Shown one piece after another: positions 13,251 to 19,937 of a DNA stretch of 20,531 bases. The stretch lies in the IMG/VR virus record IMGVR_UViG_3300020281_000145, positions 1 through 20,531 of that record; one strand, written 5' to 3'. Within the stretch, counting starts at the first letter, position 1; the number at the start of each line of letters is the position of its first letter. Under the pieces are notes generated by a model. The model had not been told where the DNA came from. It saw nothing but the letters and a program-made list of their open reading frames with translations, and did no database searches. The translations under genes were made by a program, and so were the position numbers. Origin of the DNA: a virus.

Positions 13251-14236
13251 TGTCAATAATGGATAAACTAAAAACTAACTCAAAGATAAAAGAGTCACAA
13301 GTACTCGCAGAATCTAAATTCTTCACTGAATCTGATATGGTACCAACTGATGTACCTATGATAAACGTAGCTTTATCTGGTTCAATGGATGGAGGATTGG
13401 CTCCAGGCCTAACAGTGTTGGCCGGCCCTTCAAAACACTTCAAGACATCATTCGGTTTAATTATGGCGAGCGCATATCTTAAAAAATACGATGAATCAGT
13501 ATTATTATTTTATGATTCAGAGTTTGGTTCACCGCAATCTTACTTTGAAAATTTTGATATTGATACTAATAGAGTTCTACATACACCTGTTACAAACGTA
13601 GAAGAATTAAAATTTGATATAATCAGTCAGCTAGAACAATTGGATAGAAAAGATAAAGTAGTTATAATGATAGATTCGATCGGTAATCTTGCGTCAAAGA
13701 AAGAATTGGAAGATGCGATCAATGAAAAATCAGTAGCCGATATGTCAAGAGCTAAAGCGCTTAAAGGTTTATTTAGAATGTGCACGCCTTACTTAAACAT
13801 GAAAGATATACCATTAATCGCTGTCAACCATACCTATCAAGAAATAGGTCTATTTCCAAAGGCTGTTGTTTCAGGTGGAACAGGAATATACTATTCAGCC
13901 GATAATATATGGATCTTAGGTAGGCAACAAGATAAAAAAGGACAGGACATTCAAGGCTACCACTTTGTAATTAACGTGGAGAAATCAAGATATGTTAAAG
14001 AAAAATCTAAAATACCTATTACCGTTTCTTGGGAAGGTGGCGTCCAAAATTATTCTGGCCTTCTTGATGTTGCCATTGATGCTGGGTATTGTAATAAGCC
14101 TTCCCCTGGATGGTATTCGATTAAAGACAGTGATAAGAGAGTCAGATACGATGAAACCCTTACCAAAGAATTCTGGGATCCTGTACTTAGCCAAACTGAT
14201 TTTAAGGAATACCTAAAGAAAAAATTCTCAATATGA
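13250..14236 (+). CDS. uvsX: UvsX recombinase (RecA family)
   Basis: The strand-exchange protein of T4-like phages, 328 residues (T4 UvsX is about 390). Walker A is the T4-like version GPSKHFKTS (59-67). FYDSEFG (87-93) holds catalytic Glu90, and VVIMIDSIG (136-144) is Walker B with Asp141. The L1-L2 region includes LKGLFRMCTPYLNMKDIPLIAVNH and the Gly-rich VVSGGTGIYYSAD, then INVEKSRYVKEKSKIP. It acts in recombination-dependent replication and repair with the gp41 helicase encoded just downstream. AGGAGG lies 9 bases before the ATG, and the gene is overlapped at its end by ATGA. Confidence 0.96.
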   Translation: MSIMDKLKTNSKIKESQVLAESKFFTESDMVPTDVPMINVALSGSMDGGLAPGLTVLAGPSKHFKTSFGLIMASAYLKKYDESVLLFYDSEFGSPQSYFENFDIDTNRVLHTPVTNVEELKFDIISQLEQLDRKDKVVIMIDSIGNLASKKELEDAINEKSVADMSRAKALKGLFRMCTPYLNMKDIPLIAVNHTYQEIGLFPKAVVSGGTGIYYSADNIWILGRQQDKKGQDIQGYHFVINVEKSRYVKEKSKIPITVSWEGGVQNYSGLLDVAIDAGYCNKPSPGWYSIKDSDKRVRYDETLTKEFWDPVLSQTDFKEYLKKKFSI

Positions 14237-14580
14237 AAGATTTAAAGTTTACTACTGCAGGAGAGTATATGTCACCGCCGAAAGAATATGAAGAGAATAT
14301 AGATTATGAATTAGTACCCGTTGATGGTAATGATGTAGGTTGGAATATTAGAATATTAGTAGGACAGTTTACTGAAACAGTTATAAGATTTGGAAATCTT
14401 GCAGCTAATGAAAAAGAAGGTCATCTCAGTTTTAATTTTAAAGTTATTGAATCTCCTGATTCTGAATTAAATGAAACAAATACTGAATTACAAGAAGAAG
14501 CCGGTAAGATATTAAATTCGATTATAGCAAGAGGATTACAAGATGGTTCAGTAGTAACAACAGAAAGAACTAAGAATTGA
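14233..14580 (+). CDS. Small acidic protein between uvsX and helicase 41
   Basis: This 115-residue protein overlaps uvsX as ATGA and the helicase start as TTGA. It is not recognised. The middle (WNIRILVGQFTETVIRFGNLAANEKEGHLSFNF) looks like a small beta domain, followed by an acidic helix (ESPDSELNETNTELQEEAG). T4 has gp40 in the same uvsX-40-41 place, but I see no similarity to it. Position alone suggests a replication or recombination accessory factor. Confidence 0.75.
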   Translation: MKDLKFTTAGEYMSPPKEYEENIDYELVPVDGNDVGWNIRILVGQFTETVIRFGNLAANEKEGHLSFNFKVIESPDSELNETNTELQEEAGKILNSIIARGLQDGSVVTTERTKN

Positions 14581-15947
14581 ATACAAATTTAGAACAAATA
14601 ATATTAAGAAACTTATTGACTGATGAAAGTTTCATGAGGAAGGTTCTACCTTTCATAAAGCCTGATTATTTTGAAGGAGTGTATAGAATCCTATTTAAAG
14701 AAGCAGGTAAATTTGTCGGGAAGTACAATAAGCTTCCTACGGTTGAGTCATTTAAAATTGAAGTAGACCAATCAGATAATTTCAGTAAAGAACATTATAA
14801 ACACGCAATAGAAATACTGCCAAATCTCTTCAGTAAAGAAAAGATAGATGAAAAATGGTTACTGGACTCAACTGAAAAATGGTGTCAAGATCGAGCAGTA
14901 TATAACGCCATAATGGAATCTATCCAGATAATAGATGGAAAACACTCAACTTTAACAAAGGGTGCCTTACCTAACATATTACAAAAGGCTTTAGGAGTTT
15001 GCTTTGATGCTAATGTAGGTCATGATTATATTGAAAACATAAACGAAAGGTTTGATTTTTATCATGCCGATGAAGAGAAAATACCTTTTGATTTAGAATA
15101 CTTCAATAAGATAACCAAAGGCGGTATACCGAATAAGACTTTAAATATATGCTTAGCCGGTACTGGTGTAGGTAAGTCATTATTCATGTGTCATGTAGCA
15201 GGATCTGCTCTGGTGCAAGGATACAATGTTCTATATGTAACATTGGAAATGGCAGAAGAAAGAATAGCTGAAAGAATTGATGCTAACCTATTGAATATTC
15301 CTATCGATCAAATTCCTAATCTATCTAAGGATATGTTCTCATCTAAGGTTCAAGATCTTGCTAGGAAAACTCAAGGCAAGCTCATCATTAAAGAATATCC
15401 GACCGGTCAAGCAAATACTTCTCACATGAGGTCATTGATAAACGAGCTCAAGTTAAAGAAAGATTTTGATCCGGATATAATATTCGTTGATTACTTGAAT
15501 ATCATGGCATCATCTCGAGTCAAATCCATGGGTGGAGCGATAAACTCATACACATATATAAAAACTATAGCTGAAGAATTAAGAGGCTTGGCTGTTGAGT
15601 TCGATGTACCAATATTTTCTGCCACTCAAACTACAAGGTCAGGATATACCAACTCCGATATCGGTCTTGAAGATACATCTGAAAGCTTCGGTTTACCTGC
15701 AACTGCTGATCTCATGTTTGCAATCATATCGACCGAAGAACTTGAAAATATGGGACAGCTTCTAGTAAAGCAGCTAAAGAACAGGTATAATGATCCTGTA
15801 AAAAACAAGAGATTTGTCGTAGGTGTTGATAGGTCCAAAATGAGATTATTTGACATAGAAGAAAGTGAACAAGATAACTTAGTTGATGATACGCCTGTCT
15901 TTGATAAAACTAAAGCAGGTGAAAAGTTCAAAGATTTTAAGCTGTAA
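14577..15947 (+). CDS. 41: Replicative DNA helicase, T4 gp41 type (DnaB family)
   Basis: This 456-residue protein (T4 gp41 is 475) has an N-terminal helical domain (1-150), then the RecA-like motor. Walker A is LAGTGVGKS (193-201), the H1a-type YVTLEMAEERIAERIDANLL lies near 220-240, Walker B is DIIFVDYLNIM near 300-310, and the H3/H4 region is IFSATQTTR...TSESFGLPATADLMFAI. It moves 5'-3' on the lagging strand and pairs with the primase. The start is TTG at 14577 in a TTGA overlap with the previous stop; the first in-frame ATG is 20 codons later, inside the conserved N-terminus, so TTG is preferred. The rare start may lower its level relative to UvsX. Confidence 0.96.
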   Translation: MNTNLEQIILRNLLTDESFMRKVLPFIKPDYFEGVYRILFKEAGKFVGKYNKLPTVESFKIEVDQSDNFSKEHYKHAIEILPNLFSKEKIDEKWLLDSTEKWCQDRAVYNAIMESIQIIDGKHSTLTKGALPNILQKALGVCFDANVGHDYIENINERFDFYHADEEKIPFDLEYFNKITKGGIPNKTLNICLAGTGVGKSLFMCHVAGSALVQGYNVLYVTLEMAEERIAERIDANLLNIPIDQIPNLSKDMFSSKVQDLARKTQGKLIIKEYPTGQANTSHMRSLINELKLKKDFDPDIIFVDYLNIMASSRVKSMGGAINSYTYIKTIAEELRGLAVEFDVPIFSATQTTRSGYTNSDIGLEDTSESFGLPATADLMFAIISTEELENMGQLLVKQLKNRYNDPVKNKRFVVGVDRSKMRLFDIEESEQDNLVDDTPVFDKTKAGEKFKDFKL

Positions 15948-16144
15948 TGGAAACATACGAAAAGATTCCACAAAAACCATTCTTCGAAAAATACCACTTA
16001 GATTGTATTAACAATCCAAAGTGGGTCAAGAGAATTATGAAAGAACAAGGATTGTCATTTAACTATCCTAAGCAATTAGAAAAAAATTTACTATTACAGG
16101 CGTACGCCGATTGGAGAAGAAAATATGGGAAAGAGAAGATCTAG
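15947..16144 (+). CDS. Small conserved-looking protein after helicase 41
   Basis: A 65-residue protein starting in a TAATG overlap with the helicase stop. It is basic and aromatic (NNPKWVKRIMKEQGLSFNYPKQ, ending YADWRRKYGKEKI), and predicted helical. I do not recognise it. Its coupling to the helicase suggests a replication accessory. It overlaps the next gene by 20 bases. Confidence 0.65.
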   Translation: METYEKIPQKPFFEKYHLDCINNPKWVKRIMKEQGLSFNYPKQLEKNLLLQAYADWRRKYGKEKI

Positions 16145-16370
16145 TAATGATTCATATAAATCAAAAGGTGAAAGACCAAATGTATCTAAGAAATGGACTA
16201 AACTCGTTAAAAGAGAAAGATCTTATGGTGATAGATTAGATGCTCAGTTCGAAGCTTTTCAAAAATTAAAGAATGTTATTCTTACAGTTCCTAATCCAAG
16301 TAAGAATACAACGAACAAAAGATTTATAAAGGTTCCTGCCTCAGAATACTGGAAACCTACAAAATCTTAA
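16125..16370 (+). CDS. Small basic protein, possible nucleic-acid binder
   Basis: An 81-residue, strongly basic protein (MGKRRSSNDSYKSKGERPNV..., WTKLVKRERSYGDRL). The N-terminal 30 residues look disordered; then a helix (YGDRLDAQFEAFQKLKN) and a basic tail ending YWKPTKS. It overlaps the previous gene by 20 bases. It ends the uvsX-41 operon, because a promoter follows. Function unknown; charge suggests DNA or RNA binding. Confidence 0.65.
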   Translation: MGKRRSSNDSYKSKGERPNVSKKWTKLVKRERSYGDRLDAQFEAFQKLKNVILTVPNPSKNTTNKRFIKVPASEYWKPTKS

Positions 16371-16384
16371 TAAATAATAGAATA

Positions 16385-16403
16385 TTTTCATTTTAAATGA
16401 AAA
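16385..16403 (+). other. AT-rich hairpin just upstream of a promoter
   Basis: TTTTCAT (16385-16391) pairs with ATGAAAA (16397-16403) around a 5-base loop. The 3' side runs into A-tract, so it is a poor terminator for the + strand, though the top is U-rich when read on the - strand. It sits directly before the promoter at 16410, like stem-loop/promoter cassettes described in T4-like phages. Confidence 0.35.
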
Positions 16404-16409
16404 AAACTG

Positions 16410-16438
16410 TTTACATTGCTGTTAAACTGTGATAGAAT
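16410..16438 (+). promoter_or_regulatory. Sigma70-like promoter for the hydrolase operon
   Basis: TTTACA 16410-16415, a 17-base spacer, TAGAAT 16433-16438 with TGTGA ahead of it. It is nearly identical to the promoter at 5268. The leader carries GAGGAG at 16452-16457 before the ATG at 16464. Confidence 0.85.
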
Positions 16439-16463
16439 AAAACTTATAGCAGAGGAGTAGGTT

Positions 16464-16973
16464 ATGAGATCAATTATATTATCAGTTTTTATTATCTTTT
16501 CATTAGTAACATCAGTTCGTGCTGAGTTCTATGATAGCAAACAATTATTATGTATTGCACAAAATATTTATTGGGAAGCTAGAAACCAACCATTTCGTGG
16601 TATGGTAGCAGTAGGACAAGTCACGATGAATAGAGTTAAGGATAAGAGATTTCCTGATACTCCATGTGAAGTTGTAGAACAAGGTCCTACTAAACCTTCT
16701 TGGAAGGATCCTTCAATAGAATATCCAGTTAGACATCGGTGTCAGTTCAGCTGGTACTGTGATGGTAAGTCAGATGAAATTCCAAAGATTGATGCAGACC
16801 TTTGGAATTATGTCTTAGCTATGTCTACTAAAATAGCATCTGGTTATTGGGCAGATATAACACATGGTGCTACACACTATCATGCTGACTACGTTACACC
16901 AGGCTGGGCTAAGAGCAAACACAAGACTGCAAAGATAGGAGATCACATATTTTATATTTGGAAAATTAGATAA
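16464..16973 (+). CDS. Exported cell-wall hydrolase, SleB (Hydrolase_2) type
   Basis: This 169-residue protein has a Sec signal peptide: a short basic head, hydrophobic core ILSVFIIFSLVTS, and likely cleavage after SVRA (residue 20). The mature part matches the SleB catalytic family of peptidoglycan lytic enzymes: LLCIAQNIYWEARNQPFRGM with the catalytic Glu in YWEAR, AVGQVTMNRV, CEVVEQG, CQFSWYCDG and, late, THGATHYHADYVTPGWA. Four or more Cys fit an oxidising periplasm. It probably acts as an endolysin or wall-remodelling enzyme that leaves the cell by the host Sec path without needing a holin. It is in one operon with the following small genes (TAATG overlap). Confidence 0.88.
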   Translation: MRSIILSVFIIFSLVTSVRAEFYDSKQLLCIAQNIYWEARNQPFRGMVAVGQVTMNRVKDKRFPDTPCEVVEQGPTKPSWKDPSIEYPVRHRCQFSWYCDGKSDEIPKIDADLWNYVLAMSTKIASGYWADITHGATHYHADYVTPGWAKSKHKTAKIGDHIFYIWKIR

Positions 16974-17185
16974 TGGAAAAACATGATCCAGACGCAATAT
17001 ATCCAAACACTATAAAATATACAGATAAAGAAACGGTATATTGTGATAACGATCATCCTAGAGTTTATTATAATGTACCTAAAGAAGGGTATGTAGTTTG
17101 TGGTTACTGTGATATAAAATTTATGAATAAAGAAAATGTTAAATCAGAAATGATTAAAGGTATACTAAAAAATGAGGTTATTTGA
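16973..17185 (+). CDS. zf-CHCC zinc-finger protein
   Basis: This 70-residue protein carries VYCDNDHPRVYYNVP and VVCGYCDIKF. C24, H28, C43 and C46 match the CHCC zinc site of the family that includes the small complex I subunit NDUFS6 and alphaproteobacterial homologues. HPRVY and the CxYC knuckle are diagnostic. It starts in a TAATG overlap with the hydrolase. What a phage uses it for is unknown; it may be a host-derived gene. The family call is fairly firm; the function is not. Confidence 0.75.
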   Translation: MEKHDPDAIYPNTIKYTDKETVYCDNDHPRVYYNVPKEGYVVCGYCDIKFMNKENVKSEMIKGILKNEVI

Positions 17186-17186
17186 T

Positions 17187-17519
17187 ATGTTAGTAAAACA
17201 AGACGTTGAAAGAATTAAGGATGATCAAAAAGTAGTCGATCTTCCTAAGATAGATTATAAATTCAGTGAAGATAAGAATATACACTTAATAAAAGATCAT
17301 ATTGATGATACATATAAAGCTCACTACTCAGAGAATAAATTTCAAGCTACTGAATTCATATTAGACAGTGGACACGGTACAGGATTCTGTATAGGAAATA
17401 TTCTTAAGTATGCTCAAAGATATGGTAAAAAGGGAAATCGAGAAGATCACAGAAATGATCTTATGAAAATAATTCATTACGCAATTATTCAATTGCACGT
17501 GCACGATAATTATAAATAA
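17187..17519 (+). CDS. DUF3310-like phage protein
   Basis: This 110-residue protein ends with a helical domain, FILDSGHGTGFCIGNILKYAQRYGKKGNREDHRNDLMKIIHYAI. The pattern GNxxKYxxRxGKKxxxExxxxDLxK is that of DUF3310, common in phages and sometimes called nucleotide kinase-like without proof. The N-terminal half is variable and charged. The start at 17187 is chosen over ATG 17172 because GAGG (17174-17177) lies 9 bases before it and it falls just after the previous stop. Its last codons contain a TATAAATA late box. Confidence 0.7.
   Translation: MLVKQDVERIKDDQKVVDLPKIDYKFSEDKNIHLIKDHIDDTYKAHYSENKFQATEFILDSGHGTGFCIGNILKYAQRYGKKGNREDHRNDLMKIIHYAIIQLHVHDNYK
17511..17518 (+). promoter_or_regulatory. 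T4-type late promoter box TATAAATA
   Basis: TATAAATA at 17511-17518 ends inside the stop codon of the DUF3310-like gene. Initiation near 17525 would leave a leader with AAGGAG (17537-17542) before the next gene at 17550. It is placed exactly between genes and in the sense direction, as is the one at 105. Confidence 0.6.
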
Positions 17520-17549
17520 TACTAATATTATGAAATAAGGAGAAAAATT

Positions 17550-17672
17550 ATGGATTTTACTACAGCTTGGAATGAGCTTACTTATATCGACGGCATACTA
17601 TTTACTGTATGGCTAGGAATTCTATATTATGGTAAATGTAGAATTGATCACCACTTCAAGTGGAAAGATTAA
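17550..17672 (+). CDS. 40-residue membrane protein
   Basis: A 40-residue frame with a strong AAGGAG 7 bases before its ATG. Residues 11-28 (LTYIDGILFTVWLGILYYG) form one membrane helix; the tail KCRIDHHFKWKD is charged. It directly follows a late promoter and precedes the structured RNA region. Small late membrane proteins include holins and inner-membrane exclusion proteins, but nothing here decides the role. Confidence 0.65.
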   Translation: MDFTTAWNELTYIDGILFTVWLGILYYGKCRIDHHFKWKD

Positions 17673-17673
17673 A

Positions 17674-17771
17674 GGTGGGGAACCAGCCTGGTCGTGCACG
17701 ACGTTTCGTAGCAGTTAGTTTAAGTCCATAGCTACCGAAATGGTTTCATTTCAAAGGAGAAGAAATGAACC
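17674..17771 (+). ncRNA. GC-rich structured leader with competing hairpins (candidate cis-regulatory RNA)
   Basis: This non-coding stretch between two small genes is markedly GC-rich at its 5' end. A perfect 12-base palindrome GTCGTGCACGAC is at 17691-17702. TTTCGTAGC (17704-17712) pairs with GCTA(C)CGAAA (17731-17740) around an 18-base loop. GAAATG (17737-17742) pairs with CATTTC (17747-17752). The same CATTTC with GGTT (17742-17752) can instead pair with GAAATGAACC (17762-17771), locking the start codon at 17765 in a stem with the Shine-Dalgarno in the 9-base loop. The three stems share strands, so they are mutually exclusive, as in a translational switch. No known riboswitch class is recognised. 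Confidence 0.45.
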
Positions 17772-17908
17772 TAGAAGAAAGAGTGTCAATGATTAAAATG
17801 AGAATAGATAAATTTAAAAAAGACTATTCACATATATTTAAACCGTCAGTTTACGAAAAACGAATTTGGAGTTACGAGGATAATTGTTTTTATGCGCCGA
17901 AAGAATAA
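17765..17908 (+). CDS. 47-residue charged protein under the RNA leader
   Basis: A 47-residue frame starting after AAAGGAG (17753-17759, 5 bases before the ATG). The sequence is helical and basic at first (MNLEERVSMIKMRIDKFKKD), then aromatic (IWSYEDNCFYAPKE). It overlaps the next gene by 17 bases. Its start codon can be sequestered by the upstream leader. Not recognised. Confidence 0.65.
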   Translation: MNLEERVSMIKMRIDKFKKDYSHIFKPSVYEKRIWSYEDNCFYAPKE

Positions 17909-18083
17909 CATAACGAGTCAGTACATAGATACTAGAATACTACAACTTAAAGAAGATCATGACAAGGCTAAAGATCCTCATGATCAAAAGTGGTACAATC
18001 GACTGATCCAAGAATTAGAATGGGCTAGGCAGGCTGTATCAGGTAAATTTGAAAAAGATTGCGCCTTGGAGATTTGGAAATGA
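17892..18083 (+). CDS. Small helical protein, 63 aa
   Basis: A 63-residue charged protein (MRRKNNITSQYIDTRILQLK..., HDQKWYNRLIQELEWARQAV). One long amphipathic helix is likely. GAGG lies 12 bases upstream, a little far, so coupling to the previous gene is likely. It ends in ATGA with the next gene. Not recognised. Confidence 0.6.
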   Translation: MRRKNNITSQYIDTRILQLKEDHDKAKDPHDQKWYNRLIQELEWARQAVSGKFEKDCALEIWK

Positions 18084-18271
18084 TTGCGATAGTTATGATG
18101 GCAGGTTTATTCACCTGGGAAAATATAGAATTCTTTAATACTTCTAGACAACAAATGAGTGAAGGATATAAATGGGAATATGTCGGAAAATCCAATACAG
18201 TCGGTGTTCCTGACTTACCTTTAATCAATCCTAGAACAGATGAGGAGACAATTTACTTTAAATTGAAATAA
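18080..18271 (+). CDS. Small protein with hydrophobic N-terminus, 63 aa
   Basis: The ATG at 18080 overlaps the previous stop as ATGA, with GGAG 8 bases upstream; a TTG at 18059 in the same frame is rejected for lack of a site. MIAIVMMAGLFTW is a short hydrophobic head, too short for a sure membrane span, followed by a polar tail. Not recognised. Confidence 0.6.
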   Translation: MIAIVMMAGLFTWENIEFFNTSRQQMSEGYKWEYVGKSNTVGVPDLPLINPRTDEETIYFKLK

Positions 18272-18276
18272 ACATT

Positions 18277-18543
18277 ATGAAATTTTTTATATTAGCTCTA
18301 ATGAGCGTGATGTATACGGATCCTTCCACTAAGTTGAGTTACGAACAATACTTCGTATTTCACACCCCGCACTTCTATTCCATAGATGACTGTAAAGAAT
18401 TTGCCAGAGAAAATACTGACATACTTTACTATAAGATATTTCAAGAATATGGATTGTCAAATTCTCCTAAAATGATATCCTGCGTTGATGAAGAAGTTAT
18501 AAAAGTTATATTAAACGAACAAAAAGAAAGATTGAGCACATGA
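18277..18543 (+). CDS. Small, possibly exported protein, 88 aa
   Basis: An 88-residue protein with a short hydrophobic head (MKFFILALMSVMYT) that could be a signal peptide, then a polar domain with two Cys (in DDCKEFAR and MISCVDEE) that could form a disulphide outside the cytoplasm. It overlaps the next gene as ATGA. No ribosome site is evident. Not recognised. Confidence 0.65.
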   Translation: MKFFILALMSVMYTDPSTKLSYEQYFVFHTPHFYSIDDCKEFARENTDILYYKIFQEYGLSNSPKMISCVDEEVIKVILNEQKERLST

Positions 18544-18959
18544 GAAACTTTGAATTTTATATAGGATCGATAGTATTATTTACTATTATATTGACAGTAT
18601 TAATAGTTGGAAAATCTTTCGGTGAAGATAATACGACATATGAAACTATGAACCCTAAATCCTTAGCTTATATAAACAAGGAGTTAGTTTGTGAAGAACT
18701 AGAAAGCGCTATGAACTTTTCACATGATGTACTAGGACAGAAACCGCTATTTAAATGGGAAGATGTTACTAATGATGTCACGTTTATGATGATGTTCAAT
18801 ACCAAATCTGGTGAATTTACTGTCTTTTCAAAACCTTCTAATATAGATACGAATATAATATGCTGGGAGTCACAAGGTGATAATATGCACGTTTATATAG
18901 ATGTATTTAAAGAATTTGTTGGAAAATACCAAAGCTATATCTTCGGAACTGGTACCTAG
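18540..18959 (+). CDS. Membrane-anchored protein, 139 aa
   Basis: Residues 5-25 (EFYIGSIVLFTIILTVLIVGK) form one N-terminal membrane anchor. The remaining 110 residues look like a small mixed alpha/beta periplasmic domain with two Cys (VCEELE and IICWES). It closes the operon; a strong terminator follows. Possibly an envelope or superinfection factor, but this is unproven. Confidence 0.7.
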   Translation: MRNFEFYIGSIVLFTIILTVLIVGKSFGEDNTTYETMNPKSLAYINKELVCEELESAMNFSHDVLGQKPLFKWEDVTNDVTFMMMFNTKSGEFTVFSKPSNIDTNIICWESQGDNMHVYIDVFKEFVGKYQSYIFGTGT

Positions 18960-18985
18960 AATACTGTGACATTTATATCACACTA

Positions 18986-19017
18986 ACGCATTATTTTCAT
19001 ATGATGCGTATTTTTTT
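18986..19017 (+). terminator. Rho-independent terminator
   Basis: ACGCATTAT (18986-18994) pairs with ATGATGCGT (19001-19009) with one G-U pair and a 6-base loop. After one A comes a run of seven T (19011-19017). It lies between the membrane-anchored protein gene and the next promoter, whose -35 box begins 2 bases later. Confidence 0.85.
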
Positions 19018-19018
19018 G

Positions 19019-19047
19019 TTTACATTACTTTTTTTCTATGATACAAT
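19019..19047 (+). promoter_or_regulatory. Sigma70-like promoter for the last small-gene operon
   Basis: TTTACA 19019-19024, a 17-base spacer ending TATGA, then TACAAT 19042-19047. It follows the terminator T-run almost directly. AAGGAG (19056-19061) precedes the ATG at 19071. Confidence 0.8.
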
Positions 19048-19070
19048 AAAATCATAAGGAGTAAAAAGAT

Positions 19071-19238
19071 ATGATTTCAAATGAATGGTTCGAAGAACAG
19101 GATATCAGAGAAGATATTAAATGGTCAGATGAATATGACAGAAGAGTCGAAGAGTTCATCAAAGAAGAAGGTTCTAATGTAGCAGATGCTCAATACTTTG
19201 TAATGGAAGAAATGTTAGAGGAAAGGAGAATATCGTAA
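19071..19238 (+). CDS. Acidic 55-residue protein
   Basis: A 55-residue, very acidic helical protein (MISNEWFEEQDIREDIKW, ending MEEMLEERRIS). AAGGAG lies 9 bases before the ATG, and its TAA shares one base with the next ATG. The acidity would fit an inhibitor or DNA mimic, but size and composition are the only evidence. Not recognised. Confidence 0.65.
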   Translation: MISNEWFEEQDIREDIKWSDEYDRRVEEFIKEEGSNVADAQYFVMEEMLEERRIS

Positions 19239-19453
19239 TGAAATTTAAAAGATATACAACCAAAGCTTACTACGTATATTATACCCCACAATTAGGTAGA
19301 CGTAAGGAAGGCTGGATCGGTGGTCTAGGTACAACCGAAGAAGAATCAGTAAAAGATGCAATTAAGGATTGCAAAAAATATAAAATACCAGTTGAAAGAA
19401 TCCAAAGATTCGAAACTAAAGAGTTTAATTTAGATTTAAAGGATATAGCATAA
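19238..19453 (+). CDS. Small protein, 71 aa
   Basis: A 71-residue basic protein. The first half looks beta (KAYYVYYTPQLGRRKEGWIGGLG), followed by a helix (EEESVKDAIKDCKKYK). This arrangement recalls small double-stranded-RNA- or integrase-N-terminal-like folds, but no family is assigned. TAATG overlaps at both ends; GAAAGGAG precedes it. Confidence 0.65.
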   Translation: MKFKRYTTKAYYVYYTPQLGRRKEGWIGGLGTTEEESVKDAIKDCKKYKIPVERIQRFETKEFNLDLKDIA

Positions 19454-19695
19454 TGCAACAGTATCAATGCACTTATAAGAAAAAATTTCCAGTAGACGAA
19501 TATGGTCGTCTAGGAGGTTTTTATAGTTTAGCAGATATACCTGTAGCCGGGTATGAAATTAAAGAACGTAGAGGAATTGTCCTAGGACAGTATAAGGATG
19601 AAGATATCTATGGAAATACTTTATATAAAGTACAAGATATAGAAAATCCATCTTACTTCTTCGCAGTTCCAGTTAAGGATGTAGAGATAGATTAA
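19453..19695 (+). CDS. Small protein, 80 aa
   Basis: An 80-residue, beta-rich protein (IKERRGIVLGQYKDEDIYGNTLYKVQDI) with aromatic residues throughout and no membrane segment. TAATG overlaps at both ends show tight coupling. Not recognised. Confidence 0.65.
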   Translation: MQQYQCTYKKKFPVDEYGRLGGFYSLADIPVAGYEIKERRGIVLGQYKDEDIYGNTLYKVQDIENPSYFFAVPVKDVEID

Positions 19696-19937
19696 TGAAA
19701 GACGGAAAGATAGTACAGTTTATAGGATTTAGAGGAGATGAATATTACTCTGCCGTAAAGATATGGGGAGAGCCTGACTTCATTCATCCTGTAAACGACT
19801 ATCGAGCCAATGTTGATATTGACTGGGAAAACGATATCATAATATTTGCAGGTAAAGAACGTCCAGGAGTTAAAAGATTTTATAGAAGAGAATATGCAGA
19901 TATGAACTTAGAAGGTACGAAATGGTTAAAACAGTGA
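19695..19937 (+). CDS. Small protein, 80 aa
   Basis: This 80-residue protein starts KDGKIVQFIGFRGDEYYSAVKIWGEPDF and includes a VDIDWENDIIIFAG strand pair. It is mixed in charge and soluble. Its ATG overlaps the previous stop, and its end overlaps the next small basic gene by 16 bases. Not recognised. Confidence 0.65.
   Translation: MKDGKIVQFIGFRGDEYYSAVKIWGEPDFIHPVNDYRANVDIDWENDIIIFAGKERPGVKRFYRREYADMNLEGTKWLKQ

Noticed and set aside
17675-17731. 18-codon GTG-started frame across the GC-rich leader (possible leader peptide)
   Set aside because: There is no ribosome site before it, and the region is better explained by RNA pairing; it remains possible as an uORF.
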